Below, piece by piece: positions 19,124-30,638 of a stretch of DNA of 64,000 nucleotides. Source of the stretch: Colocasia esculenta. Taxonomy: Eukaryota > Streptophyta > Magnoliopsida > Alismatales > Araceae. Below the pieces are notes generated by a model. It did no database searches. It was not told the origin of the DNA and was given only the letters and a program-made list of their open reading frames with translations. The position numbers and the translations under genes are program-made. Numbering within the stretch: position 1 is the stretch's first letter; each line of letters opens with the position of its first letter. The stretch is from NCBI GenBank assembly GCA_014218235.1, contig CM024755.1:159519941-159583940 (forward strand). The letters run 5' to 3'.

Positions 19124-19131
19124 TATAAATA
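19124..19131 (+). promoter_or_regulatory. TATA box of the LARD LTR
   Basis: TATAAATA, about 1.06 kb into the LTR and immediately after array G2. Confidence 0.55.
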
Positions 19132-20439
19132 TTTATGTGGTTGTGTGTGCATGGCAATGACAGGTGAGAGCCGTTGCACATGTTACGCTCATGGAGCGCA
19201 TAGTTCTTGAAGTAGGCATCTTTTATGTGGTTAATATGTGATGTACGTAATCGGTTTGGTGTTTACGTAGTATGTAGTGTGTGTTGGCACCCGTGGCACT
19301 CTTGGAATGCGTTGTCCATGTGTTGGACATGTGGTTTACGTGGATGACGTATGGTACACCAACCAGGGTGTGTCGTACACGTGAGATCTACGTGGTTTGG
19401 ATGCCATGCGTATGGTTTGTGTGCATGGCATATTGTATGTTATTGTGTTTATTATATCTTAATGATTATGATTGGTCCGTAGTTTTGTGGCGATGAGGTT
19501 CACATGGGAACCTAGCCTTGATACTTTAAGATCTTTTGCAAGTCATCCTAAATGGATAAGTAATAAAGTATGAGTGTTAATGTATTATGCCTAGTATGGC
19601 AGTGAAGGTCACTATATGACCAATGTCAGGTCGTGGCATTATTTTTAATAAGGTTCATATATGTGTTTGTGTAGGCTAACTTGTAGGTCGCGAGTGACCA
19701 GGACAAGCTATTCCTCACACATGTATCGTGGTTTGTGATAAATGTATAAGTGTTGTGGTTTGTGCTAGCCGAGTGTGGTGGTCCGGCGCCTATTCCGGAA
19801 TGCCTCTCTAGTCGGGTACCCCAGGTTCTTTGTGAGCCAGGCACTTGTGTTTGTTGTGCTCAGGGTTTTGTCCCGGTACTTGTGTTGTACCGTTGAGGTC
19901 TGTGTCGTCTTCCTAGACACCCTCACTCCTGAGTTTGAGTTGTACGTCCGGCTGAGGGAAAGACGGCAGTGGGGCAGCGACTTCCCTGAGTTTGTTCTTT
20001 TGTCGCTTGTAGCGCGCTCGTAGTTGGGGGTACGGTCACCAGTAGACGTCAATGGTCCCCAGCTAGTCCTGTTTTCCAGTGCCTCACTTTAGGGTGCTCC
20101 GGCCAGAGACCCTAGAGGTGCCAGGCATGGACCTACAGTTGTGTGTCTGCAGGTGTGGTGTTGGTTGGTCTCCACAGTTGTTTGACTTCTTTCTTGTGGA
20201 GAGGCAGTTGGACCTTTCGTCCGTGACTGCGAGGATGAGAGGTTGTTCTTGTGTTGTGTTGTCCAAGTTGGATACTGGCCTGATCAGCCAGTAGACCGTT
20301 CCCGTGTGGTGGTGTCGTTCTTCGTGACTCGTGCTTTTTTAGCTCCAGTTGTGGTTGTGGTGACGTCGTTCCTTTCCGACTCGTGCTTTGCTATTTGTCG
20401 TGGTTCGTGAGTTTGTAACTCGTAGTCAAGGTTTGACTT

Positions 20440-20745
20440 GTTCGAGGTGTGCCCTGGTGGAGGCACTGTTGTGACTGCAGTTGTGGCTTGTGGTGTGCCC
20501 TAGTGGTAGCACCGTTTTGGTTATGGTTGGTGAGTGTTGACTCACCAAATGTGGTTTGACTCGTATAGTATGCCTTGTTGTTGGCACAGTTGTATTATGG
20601 ATTTGCCGTAATGAAGTGCCTTATGTTGGCACTGGTTTAATGATTGGTTTTCGTGGTAGTTTAGCTTGCTATGGTGTGTCCTGTTACAGTACTGGTTTAC
20701 ATGCGGTTTCTGTGCTGGTGCCTTGTGGTAATAGGTACCTGTACC
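20440..20745. repeat. Array of short stem-loops in the LARD LTR (GTGCC-N7/8-GGCAC)
   Basis: Units such as GTGCCCTGGTGGAGGCAC, ATGCCTTGTTGTTGGCAC and GTGCCTTATGTTGGCAC recur at about 47-75 bp spacing in a TTGTGGT-rich background. They have five-base arms but no central CG. Confidence 0.65.
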
Positions 20746-21004
20746 CTGTGTGGGTAATGGTTTGTGGTGGCACGTCGTACACCAGTCTTTCTGGTGTTGA
20801 CGTGGAACTGTGTTTCGTGGAGGTCGTGTGGTGTGACCTTCCACACAATGTGCTTCACCCTCCCTCGGGTAAGCTACCGTATATGGTTTTCATGTGTGAT
20901 GGATTGGCCCACTGTAGCCGATCATGTTACTTGGTGTATGTGGTTTCTGACATATTGTGGTTTGGGTATAAAGGGCCAGCTTTTGGTTAACAGCTCTGTT
21001 ACCC

Positions 21005-21095
21005 ACGTACTTGAGATTTGCCTGTGAAGCTTGTAGCTTAGGCAAACAGTCGTTGGAATAATGTGCCTGTGAGGCTTGCGGCCTAGGCATTTCAG
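21005..21095. repeat. Two related long hairpins in the LARD LTR
   Basis: Two imperfect copies of a 26-base hairpin (TGCCTGTGAAGCT...AGCTTAGGCA and TGCCTGTGAGGCT...GGCCTAGGCA) about 54 bp apart; the inner arms change together (AAGCT/AGCTT, GAGGC/GGCCT). Confidence 0.6.
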
Positions 21096-21668
21096 TTGTT
21101 GAGCGGACTAGCCTGTGATTCCTCTTTCTTTATAAAGAATATGCTTTTGTTTATCAATTACTGTTTAAGCTGTTATTTAAATATAAATGTTGTGAGCATA
21201 AAATGGTTTGGCTATTGGTGTTGCCAGTGAGACCCATTGGGGTTGAGGTGTCCGTGGTTACGGTGTTGTTTTGGGTAGCCCCTACTGAGCCTGTGACTTG
21301 TTGAGGCTCACTCCCCTACAGTTCTTTTCAGGGCTTGCCGAGTGTTTGGCTTGCAGCAGCGTTGTGTCAGACTTGTACCACCAGCAGTTGTGTAGTAGTT
21401 AGTGTTGTGTGAGCTTGTGCTCCCTCGGGGTATGCCCCAGGTAGTTGTACTTTTTAATTGGACATGTATTAATGTAATGGGACAGTTGTAAATTGTTATA
21501 TGCAGATATGAGCACATGTACTTTCTTGTGTCTTATACTGTTGTGGTTTGTCTTTTATATTCTTACTGGACGTTTGTTTGAGCTATCCCTTGCGAGACTT
21601 CGGTCCGTTCGCGGGAGGCGGATCTGGATATGGAGCCTTAATGGGCATAAATACCCCGGTCCGTCACA

Positions 21669-22842
21669 GGGAGGGGACCGACTCGATCTACCTAAACAAT
21701 GATGCATGCACCGCCCTTAAGAAATTAGGGGTGATGACACTAACCAAGCAAAAACTAGACTCTACCACAAACAAGAAGGGACTGTGAGATAAGAAGGGAT
21801 GCACCGAATAAGCACTCAAGTTATCATGATTAGCATCCAAATTTTAGAGTTTGCACTTAACCTTTAAATGGATTGATTAATGGAATATCACTTGGTCAAG
21901 TGGGACCCTAATAGGCATGAACTCAAGTCCTTCGGTGTGACTAAGGGTGGCACACAATTCACATGTGGGGGTGGCCCAAACTAAGGGTACAATGGGTACA
22001 ACCTGCCCGGCGAACCGCAACGTGCGTACGATCACGGGAGCTTTCGAAGGTCCTTGGGAGGCGGCCCTAGTCAGCCCACGAGTGCTCGCGGGTGAGAGGA
22101 CTCACTCAACCAAGAGGGATAGCCTATCAGCACGGATCAATAGTGTATACATGGGCCTAGGTGCCTAAAAATGTATGCAATATGTAACTAATGACAAAAC
22201 AGGGTGACTAACAAGTCTCGGGTAACGTCGCGGTGGCCAGATACGCCGTGGCCCAATCGCGACCGGCAACCCAGCCGCGATATCAACAGAGTCCTGAGAA
22301 CTGCAGTCACACGCAAACAAATGACAAACAGACCAACCTAACAAACCATAGAAGCATGGAATCGCCAGGATAACACAACAAAGATCATGGATCAGACAGA
22401 AACCGACACATGGATCAAAAGCATTAACAACTAATGCATACCTGAAGATGCGAGAGCTAATCATGACGCGACCTTATCGCAACCCCATGATCCACCGCGA
22501 CAGAGCCCAAAACTAACAGTAAAGTAAAAGGAAAAATCCGAACCATAGCAGGATTCTAACACTCAGGAATGTGAGAGTACATGGCAGAAAGGCATGGAAG
22601 AGACATAGATGGATCCACAGAAAAGGAATAAGGTGGACAGAAGGGGAGAGGAACGTACCTTTTGTCGTGCCAGCCACCTTAGACGCGACGAGACCGCGGC
22701 GACGCGATACGCCGTGTCTCTGACAGAGAACAGAAGCGCCAAAAAACAAAACAAAATACACCTAACAGGGTTCTAAGAAGGCATTTAAACAATCAAATAT
22801 GGCAGGCAAACAGGCTAAAAAAATCACGAGGCTAGCACTGAA
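21669..22842 (-). other. Untranslated leader of element III
   Basis: No convincing coding frame. It contains TCGCGA-type dyads at 22225-22281 (GCGAC-CGGCAACCCA-GCCGC) and more CG-rich words at 22684-22712. Confidence 0.6.
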
Positions 22843-22864
22843 GGTCCCACCGTGATCGTCAAAA
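22843..22864 (-). other. Primer binding site region of element III
   Basis: Minus strand TTGACGATCACGGTGGGACC directly inside the LTR end; the same block with three changes follows the element II LTR. The primer tRNA was not identified. Confidence 0.6.
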
Positions 22865-23028
22865 GGTGTAATCACGGGGAATGTGCACCCCCAGAACACG
22901 CAAACATGTATTCAACATAAGAGCATGAAAAAAAGGATGTGATCACCACCTAACTAGTTGCCTAATGATAAGGACTAAACAGGCTAATTAAGCTAGGAAA
23001 AGGAAAGAGGATAGAAGGACTTACTGAT

Positions 23029-23120
23029 ATCGCGACGGGGGACCCCGCCGCGATGGAGCTGATGTCGCGACGCTCGCGTAGGGCGCGTCTTATTGTCGCA
23101 TCGCTCACGTCCATCGCGTC
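23029..23120. repeat. Dyad cluster B in LTR III (downstream of TATA)
   Basis: GCGAC-GGGGGACCCC-GCCGC, GCGAC-GCTCGCGTAG-GGCGC and GCATC-GCTCACGTCC-ATCGC, all with ten-base loops. Confidence 0.65.
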
Positions 23121-23689
23121 CTCTACAGTGCGGGAGAAAAGTGAGGGGACCTTCTTCCTGCCCCCCAGCCGGCCAGAGGAAAAAAGCTCCTCATGAAACT
23201 TCGCTTGGGTGCCTGCCTAAAACAATGAAAACAATGAAAGAAACCATGTTAGAACGAGTTAAGCATAGTATCCATTCAAAAATGAAAGAGAAAGAGGAAG
23301 CATGGGGAGAACGAACTTGGGAGTGGTTTTTAAACCCCGAGGGTGATGGGAAAACGTGGGAAAGGAAGGAAATGCAACCTATCTAAAAAGGAAAATAATA
23401 TGCATGAAGAAAAGAGGAGAAGGGGGGAGAGAGAAAGAGCCCCATGTGGGGCGACTCCCTGGCATAAAATGGCGTCCTTGGGTGCTTCAGAAGCTATGAA
23501 CAAAGATGGAGTCGCCCTCCTCATGCACCACGCTCCATAGATAGACAAATGAGCATGACTTGAGGTGGAGAGTGTGAAGAAAAGAGAGAAAAAGGGAGAG
23601 GTGCGAGGTTAAGTCCAGACCACCAAAAATTTCGGCAGCCCTTCGGGGTAAAAATGGGGCTCTCCCTACTCTGAAGGGGGTGGCCTTGC

Positions 23690-23696
23690 TTATATA
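23690..23696 (-). promoter_or_regulatory. TATA box of LTR III
   Basis: TATATAA on the minus strand in the middle of the LTR. Confidence 0.5.
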
Positions 23697-23908
23697 GACC
23701 AAGAAAGAGAAAATCCCATTTTTCATGATAATTACCCAAGTAAAAGGATAAATGCCATTAAAATTCGTGGGTAAGAGTCCAAAGGGAGCCTCAAGGAGTC
23801 CCCCAACCTCTAGATGCGCTCAGGTGGGTTGGGAGGTTGCAAGGGATAAATGCGAAGGCCATAAGAGGATAAATAGGAGGTGGTTGTGGAGGCCAGCGCA
23901 TGCGGCTG

Positions 23909-24060
23909 TTGTCGCGATGGATCGTAGGGGCGCGACAAGGGCTAACGCGACAGCCAGGTGGGGCGCAACAGCACAGGGCACGTGCATGGATATGCATGGG
24001 CTATCGCGACGGCCAAAGGGGATGCAACAAGGGTAACGCGGCTCCCCGACCCGTCGCGTT
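23909..24060. promoter_or_regulatory. Dyad array B in LTR III upstream of TATA
   Basis: Units with ten-base loops: GCGAT-N10-GGCGC, GCGAC-AGCCAGGTGG-GGCGC, GCGAC-GGCCAAAGGG-GATGC and GCGGC-TCCCCGACCC-GTCGC. Arms are more degenerate than in element I. Confidence 0.65.
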
Positions 24061-24286
24061 AATGAAAATGATTATTCTTGAATTTTTTGCCAATCAAATG
24101 GGAGAATAATGGTCTTTAAGGCTCAAGGACTCTTCTAAAAGATAATGGATGAGATTTTAAGAAAATTAGGCTCTTAATGGGCTCAACACAAGGCTAATGG
24201 TGAGCTCAAGGTGAGTGACCAACTTGGGGCACACTTAGATAACAAGAAATGTAGTTCAACTTATGGGCCAGAATCGGGTGTCTACA

Positions 24287-24480
24287 CTCGTAAGGACACC
24301 TCGTCCTATCATGATGACAAGAGGGACACCTTGTAGGGACACCTCATCCTGTCATGATGATGAGGGACACCTCATCCTCTCATGATGATGAGGGACACCT
24401 CACAGGAAAACCTCGTCAAGTTATCATGATAAGGGACACCTCGTCAGATAATCATGACAAGGGACACCTCATAGGGACAA
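24287..24480. repeat. Minisatellite of GGGACACCTC units
   Basis: Six to seven imperfect copies of a 30-40 bp unit containing GGGACACCTC and TCATGATGA. Confidence 0.8.
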
Positions 24481-25600
24481 GTGTCACACACTTTGTCAAT
24501 ATGCAATGATTATAATCATTACAAGGGGTTGAGGTGGCATAATGAGGTGGCTAATCCATAAATGCCCCTTTTAATGGATCCTGGTCTAGGTTTATTGGGT
24601 CTTACCCAATAGATCCATAATGGGTTAAATAAGGCTTATTGGATAACTTTTATCCAATCCTCTATTCATCGCATTATCCACCTTATGGGTGTGACCCTCT
24701 ACGCCCAATATCGAGCTGGCCGTGAGTTGCACCCTTCAGAACTCCTTCTAACTTAGTGAATTGTTATCTCCATAACAATTCACTCAACTCAACAATTATA
24801 AACATACTAGGCCACTATGCCATAATCCCAGACGATACGAGTGATCAAATCCATTGGACCTATCTGCCCACAATTATCGTGTACCTGTAGTCCCTCATCC
24901 ATCTATTATCGCAGAGACCGTATATTAGGCATGGTGTTGTTAGGCCTATACGGAATGTGTTAAAGTCAAACTCTTGTCAAATTCTCCCAGAGAACTCCTT
25001 CTCTCTAAATCCGATCGACCCTGGCTAGGGATTTGCCTAAGTAAGACAATATGGGATATTCCTCTCATGATACCGAGAGTGAATGATCCTCTATTGACAC
25101 ACAATTACCTTCATAAGGTTGGCTACCATTCCCAATGACTGGCTATACAAAACGTGGAACATCCAGACCTATAAATCCAATATTAAAGAATGGAGTACCC
25201 AAACAAGACATCTTTGATGTCTCAAGTCTAAGGACCAGTTACACAACTGAGACTACGGAATCGCTATCTGACAATGAGGTATCATTAACCATACAACATT
25301 TCGAGAACAGATCATTTAGTGAACTCATTCTTTAATGAGCACCTACACCATATCCCTAGTGTCTCCACACAATGGATGAGTATATGGCACACCGGTCTGT
25401 CCGGTCATCTCAATGTCCTTCTTGAGTAACCTATGACTAGGAATATTTAGGATCTGTGTTTAAAGAGAATCGGTCTCATTATCATGATCTCATCATGATC
25501 CAATTCCCATTGCACAGACCCATAGACATCACAGCATACATACGCATGGAATATACAGTGAGAAAATACCATTATAATATTACCAAAAGAGATTGTATAT
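24481..25600. other. Non-coding repeat sequence, probably part of another LTR element
   Basis: No coding frame is convincing. The text is typical of long plant retroelement LTRs, but I cannot see matching ends or a second copy in the window, so no element is defined. Confidence 0.4.
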
Positions 25601-25843
25601 AATTACAAGTGCCATCACTCATGTGAATTGGCTTGCAGGGCATCTTTAACCAGCAACTTTTAATTGGCAGAAAGTGTGCAGACTTAGTTAGTTGATCAAC
25701 GATGATGCATATGGCGTCGAGTCTACCACGAGTCCTGGGTAAACCCATGATGAAGTCCATTCCAATGCTTTCCCACTTCCACTCTCAGATTTCTAAAGGT
25801 CTGAGTACACTTGCAGGATGTTGGTGTTCTGCTTTTACTTGTT
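25601..25843 (-). pseudogene. Ty3/gypsy (chromovirus-like) integrase fragment
   Basis: The minus strand reads QVKAEHQHPASVLRPLEI, a stop, [20 protein letters not shown] and [15 protein letters not shown]. This is the start of a Tekay/Del-type integrase core with its first catalytic Asp (MDF). The similarity ends abruptly at 25843, where the LTR of copia IV begins, so the copia element cut this older integrase; the remainder would be right of the window. Divergence after LPIK and the stop show it is dead. Confidence 0.75.
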
Positions 25844-26101
25844 TGTTGAGTTGTGTGTTTTGATGATGACATATTAATGATGTCATATTGTACATATGTG
25901 GATGATTGTTATGTTGTGTATTTGGATGATGACATTTTGCACACATCTTGACAATGACATATTGTACACATCTTCAATTGTACATATAATGATCATGACA
26001 ACATTCACAGTGTTTTGATGTTAAATCATAAGTGATTTCATGTTGCATATCATTTGATTCATGTTTACAATTCATAGATTGACTGGCCACATTGAAATCA
26101 T

Positions 26102-26600
26102 GCTAAAATGAACATCGGATGTTCACTTTTGGTCGTAGTCAGCTGAAGCATAGACATCAGATGTACAGTTTTGTTCTCTATCGGTCGAAGACAAACTTTG
26201 TCATATACGAAGCTGGACTTCGGATATGACGAAGTGGAACTTCGTCATATGACGAAGTCACTTCGACTGACCATGATATATTTAACATTGTAATTTCGGA
26301 TGTTCTATTTTATTCTTTGTCAGTCGAAGCAGAACTTTGTCATATACAAAGTTAGACTTCGGATATGACGAAGTCACTTCGACTGATCAAGACACATTTG
26401 TCACTGTGACTTCGGATGTACTCATTTGTTCTTTATCAGACGAAGTGTAACTTCATCATATATGAAGCTAGACTTCGTATATGACGAAGTGAAGTCACTT
26501 CGACTGATTAAGACTAAATTCAACACTGACTTTGGATGTACTCGATTGCTCTTTGTCAGACAAAGTGTAACTTCGTCATATACGAAGTTGGACTTCGGAT
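26102..26600. promoter_or_regulatory. Dyad array D1 in the copia IV 5' LTR (CTTCG-N7-CGAAG)
   Basis: Repeated CTTCGTCATATACGAAG and CTTCGGATATGACGAAG, both CTTCG-N7-CGAAG, alternate with CACTTCGACTGA. The array resumes at 28745-28870 after the solo LTR. Confidence 0.85.
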
Positions 26601-26605
26601 AACTT

Positions 26606-28744
26606 TGTTGGATCGAGATGACACTAAGTTGTCCTAGAGGGGGGGTGAATAGGACTTCTTATTAAAATTTTATCTAAAAGATAAACAGCACTAAATAGAG
26701 TCGTTAGTACTTAGTGTGGTGTGTGTGAAACAAGTGTAAACTTGGCGGAAATAATCACATAGAAATGCACAAGAGATTTTATCCTGGTTCGGCCCTTCCC
26801 ACATGGAAGTCCTACGTCCAGTCCCCAAGCAACCACTTGGGATTTCATTAACTACCAAGCGCACTTGTCCTTCTCTCAACTGAGAGGAAATACAACTACT
26901 TGCAGACCAGCAAGTCTTCCCTTAAACCAATGGGTACAAGGCCATCTACAACTGTAGATCTTCCTTTCACAAGAGGGGCACTGCAGGGTACAAACCCCCT
27001 ACGGGTTATCTTACACAGATGTTGAAAACTTGTGTGTCTGCTCAACAACAATAAGCAAACAAAGAGATTTAGAAAGAGAGACAAATGAAAGTGGAGCTCA
27101 AGCTCTTTCTGAAACTAAGGTGGACTGAAAAGAATCTGCAATGCAAAAAACACCAAGCGAAGAAGACTTCTAATCGCCAATGGAGTGCTTGCAAGTCGAG
27201 GCTTAAGGAGTGGCTCTCTCTTTGTTGTTGAGTGGCTCTTCTATCTTTTCTGATTGGAGTGGAAGGTGAGTTTCTATCTTCTTCTATGTATCTTCTGTAT
27301 GTGTATGTTCTTGTGTTCTTCAAGCTTCGGCTTCTATATGTATGAGCTTCAAATTTGCCCGTTTGAATTTTGACCATTGAAAGCTAGCCGTTGAAGGATG
27401 TCTGTTGAGAGGAGACTTTGATCTTCTTAGGTTTGTCCATCAAATCTTTAGCTTCATGAGTCCCAACGTCTTTAGGCTATATTTTTTTGCTTCATGCTTG
27501 AGAGACAGCTTCATTAAAGTTCTGATAGGCTCCATGCGCAAGACTGGAGATTATAAATGTTCTGCAGGCTTCAAGCGCAAGACTGGAGGCTAACCATGCT
27601 TCATAAATGTTCTGTAAGCCTGAAAGGACAGGACAGAAAGATATCTCCATTCTTTCGGAGGTAGGTGAGATACATATAAGAATATAAAGTATGAAGAAGT
27701 TCAGAGCAATTAAGAATGAACAGACATTTGCACACGATCTCTTTCTGAAAGTCATGGAATTTCTGACAGGGGCAGGTAGGTTCTGACAGATAGCCCATAT
27801 AGCTTATACTTATCAAGCATTTAATTCTTGACCATTTGTTGACCAGAGATCAACTTATCTGCCTGTCAGTGGAAGAGATAACAAATATATCTCATACAAT
27901 ATAGATCCCAAAAAAGGATATTTCACAGATGAATAAAATATTCTTCCCGCCAAAAAGATAATTGAATTTTATATTAACTGAAGGAGAATGATTTTAAGAA
28001 AACTAACTTTATGCAAAAGATGTTTCAATGTAAAACTCATGCAATGATGTACATTAGGTTGTGCTCACTTAAAAGATCATTAAAGATATACAGAAGTTGA
28101 TATGAGAAACTTCGACTTTCAAGGAGTCAGAGTAAGAAATAGCAATACAACTGTAACAGATAATGAACTTCGACTTCAGAATAAATACAGCTACTTCGAC
28201 TTCATTGAAGTTGGAGTAAGGAAGCAAAGACTTGACTTCGTGGGGAGTCGGAGTAAAGATCAAGCAAACTTCAACTTCTAGGAAGTCGGAGTGCCAGCAA
28301 ATAGATAGCAGACTTCGACTTTTATGAAGTCAGAGTATGTCCAACTTTGACTTTCAAGGAGTCGGAGTAAGGTTCAATAGATAACCAATCGGTACAGACT
28401 TCGACTTTTATCAGAAGTCGGAGTAGGCCCGACATCGACTGTTCAGGAGTCGGAGTGCTACAGGTTCATCAATCGAAGCATTACTTTGACTTTTCAAGAG
28501 TCAGAGTTAGTATGATATATAGTGTATGCTCTGGACTTAGAGAATTTTCTTTGTGTTGATACTTAGGTTCTGTGTAAGCATAAACTTTGGCAGAAATATG
28601 TTTGTATAAATAAGAGCCTTTGACTTATTGATTTTCATAAATGGTAAAGGCGAAGATATTAAAATGTTTTGTCATAGCAAAAATATCATGAGAAGTGTTT
28701 AGAAATTATATTTTAGCAAAATAAATAGGAATAGTTGCTCAACA
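26606..28744 (-). mobile_element. Solo LTR of a copia-type element (2139 bp), target duplication AACTT
   Basis: Flanked by AACTT at 26601-26605 and 28745-28749. The + strand starts TGTTGGATCGAG and ends GCTCAACA. The GGATCGAG...AGAGGGGGGGTGAATAG block at the left matches the right-hand LTR end (minus-strand view) of copia A and copia V, so the LTR points to the minus strand. No internal region is left, as expected after LTR-LTR recombination. Confidence 0.88.
28108..28510. repeat. Dyad array E in the solo LTR (CGACT-N7-AGTCG)
   Basis: About nine units such as CGACT-TTCAAGG-AGTCA, TGACT-TTCAAGG-AGTCG and CGACT-GTTCAGG-AGTCG. Loops are seven bases in nearly all. It lies in the U3 half for a minus-strand element. 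Confidence 0.8.
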
Positions 28745-29883
28745 AACTTCGTCATATACGAAGCTAAGCTTCGGATATGAAGAAGTCACTTCGACTAATG
28801 AAGACCATTTTGTCACTGTGACTTCGGATGTTCACTTTTACACCTTGTCAGTCGAAGTGCTGAGCTTCGTATATTCATGTTATAATTATGACAGTCGATG
28901 TTATTGAAGGATCGAGGAAAAGGTGTGGATAAGATCTAGAAGGGGGGGGGATGAATAGATCTATGACACTCTATGCGGAAGCTTAAGCAATTTAAAAATT
29001 ACTTTGAGAATCAGAGGCAATTTTAATAGTGAAAAACACAGATCTGATGAGATGTTAAGAGAGTTGATAAAATAGATGTGAAACCAGTTGATTAAGTGAA
29101 TCTTAAGCGATCCTATGCAAGCATCTAACGGATAATAGAATCAAACCACAAATAGACAAGTGCACAGAGATTTTTAGGTGGTTCGGAAATCACCCATGTG
29201 ATTCCTACATCCACCCCTCACACCCAGTGAGGATTCACTAAACAACCTGGGTAACACACCCACTGGAGCCAGACAACTCCAACACCTGAGTTTACAACTC
29301 ACACACCTCTAGAGTAAGACTACTCTAGATCCCTGAGCAAGACTGCTCAACCAACACTTGAGTTCGACGACTCAACCTGAGCACAATGACTCACAAATGA
29401 CTTTGCTAGACACCAACACAAGACATAGATCTTCTAGCAGCAGATCATGTCGAACATGAGAACATTCATGAGAATTATGCAGAAGCACTTGCACAATCTC
29501 AAAATGTCTCAGAAGAACAAAAGTACATTGAGAATTGTATGAAAAGACTTTGTTCTTCAGTGTACTCCCTTGTAGAAGCTCAGATTGGGAAGAAGCTTGG
29601 ATTCTTGAAGTCCCAAGCGATGCTCTGCACTTTTGAACTTGGGGATCTTCCTTGAATTCTTCTCCAACGGATGCTTCTACTTGATCTGCTTCCTTGAGGC
29701 GCTTCAAATGCTTCTTCGAGGATCACACTCCAATTCTCACAATCGAATTGATGAGAATTGGTCTTCAGAAGACACCAGGAGAGCAGAGGAGGGAGATGAA
29801 CTCTTCTCGCCGCCAAAGGGAACTTTCTGGAGGCTCCAAGAGTTCGTTGGGTCTCTTGATGTGATGGATGGCCAATTGGGGGC

Positions 29884-29893
29884 TTTTTATACC
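29884..29893 (-). promoter_or_regulatory. TATA box of the copia A 3' LTR
   Basis: Minus strand GGTATAAAAAGCC; the same element at about 41229-41237 in the 5' LTR. Confidence 0.6.
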
Positions 29894-30007
29894 CAAAAGA
29901 TTCCAAAGATACCCCTTGGGTACAAGGGCACACGATCCTAGGTTGATACACCATCGCCCTAGGATGACACGTGGCAATCATCCATCTTAAGTTGGAATCT
30001 TTCCGTA

Positions 30008-30404
30008 GTGTGTCGACCTGCCCTGGTGGTGGTGTCGACACACTGTCCCAAACCTGAAAACAGGCTGTTCTGGGAACGAGGTCCAGTGTCGACCTGCTCT
30101 CATCTTGCGTCGACCTGCTGTCCCATTCTGCAAACAGACTGTTCTGGGAATTGATCCAGTGTCGACCTGCTCTGGTGGTAGTGTCGACCTGCTGTCCCAA
30201 TTCTGAAAATAGGCTGTTCTGGGAACGAGGTCCAGTGTCGACCTGCCCTCATTCTGCGTCGACCTGGGTAGTCTAATTCCTGGAATTTGCAACTCGTGTC
30301 GACCTGCTTTTTGACTAGTGTCGACACAGTCTCAGCATTTCTTCAGCTTTTTGCCTTTGAGTCTGAGGTGTTGTGTCGACACCATTGTGGGGTGTGTCGA
30401 CACC
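30008..30404. promoter_or_regulatory. Array C1: spaced GTCGAC palindromes in the copia A 3' LTR
   Basis: Eleven or so GTCGAC hexamers, mostly in pairs 15 or 16 bases apart (CTGCTCTCATCTTGC between one pair), so centres lie 21-22 bp apart. It sits 110-520 bp upstream of the TATA box. Confidence 0.85.
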
Positions 30405-30624
30405 ATCTTTGCAAAAAGTATTTGTACCTGAAAATTAAACACATATATCATTAGTAAAATATTTTATTATTAGTACAAATGATAAGTGTGCTTTGAAATA
30501 TGCTTTTTGAATATAAATTTCAGGTGAAATGTGTGTATCATGTTTCAATTAGTTTGCATTCAAATCACATTTGTCATCATCAAAATAAGAGGGGAAATGA
30601 TATGAAATTACACTCAACCCAACA

Positions 30625-30638
30625 ATCTCCCCCTTTTT
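30625..30638 (-). other. Polypurine tract of copia A
   Basis: Minus strand AAAAAGGGGGAGAT directly before the LTR start TGTTGGGTTGAG. Confidence 0.85.

Larger units (their letters stand above)
15849..21668 (+). mobile_element. LARD-like non-autonomous LTR element with a 3.6-kb LTR, 5' part displaced by element I
   Basis: The last 144 bp of the 5' LTR (15849-15992) repeat the end of the 3' LTR (21525-21668) with very few differences. A tRNA-iMet primer site follows, then about 2 kb without coding capacity, then a complete LTR from TGTAACG to GTCACA. Very long LTRs with a non-coding interior are the definition of LARDs. The GAGGACGACATTTCTTTTTAGG stretch before the 3' LTR resembles the pre-LTR end of chromovirus-type Ty3 elements, the likely autonomous partners. 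It is inserted in the leader of element III. Confidence 0.8.
18062..21668 (+). repeat. 3' LTR of the LARD (3607 bp)
   Basis: Starts TGTAACGTCGCGCG and ends GGTCCGTCACA, giving TG...CA ends. It holds dyad arrays G1 and G2, a TATA box right after them, and further hairpin-forming repeats at 20440-20740 and 21010-21090. No protein-coding signal was found in it. Confidence 0.85.
21669..24286 (-). mobile_element. Element III: 5' end of a minus-strand Tat-like element, cut by the LARD
   Basis: The LTR at 22867-24286 begins on the minus strand TGTAGACACCCG and ends GTGATTACA. It is followed inward by a primer-site block of the form TTGACGATCACGGTGGGACC, matching that of element II (TTGGCGATCACGATGGGACC). 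The leader to 21669 resembles the element II leader near 51000-51200 in layout. The rest of the element should lie on the far side of the LARD and element I. Confidence 0.75.
22867..24286 (-). repeat. 5' LTR of element III (1420 bp)
   Basis: Minus-strand TGTAGACACCCGATTCTG at the start is close to the element I LTR start (TGTAGACACCCATTTCTG). TATATAA on the minus strand at 23690-23696 is the probable TATA box, with dyads upstream at 23909-24060 and downstream at 23029-23120. Confidence 0.8.
28905..30624 (-). repeat. 3' LTR of copia A (1720 bp)
   Basis: The + strand reads TGAAGGATCGAGG at the left and CTCAACCCAACA at the right. The 5' LTR copy differs by only scattered bases. Minus-strand TATAAAAAG at about 29884-29893 is the probable TATA box, and array C1 is upstream of it. 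Confidence 0.93.

Noticed and set aside
24481..25600. A separate complete LTR element
   Set aside because: The style is LTR-like, but no paired copy, primer site or polypurine tract is visible, so borders cannot be set.
29372..30327. Minus-strand frames in the copia A LTR with repeated RSTLDLVPRT-type wording, also found in the other LTR
   Set aside because: They come from GTCGAC repeats inside the LTR; several frames are open at once and no start or domain supports a protein.
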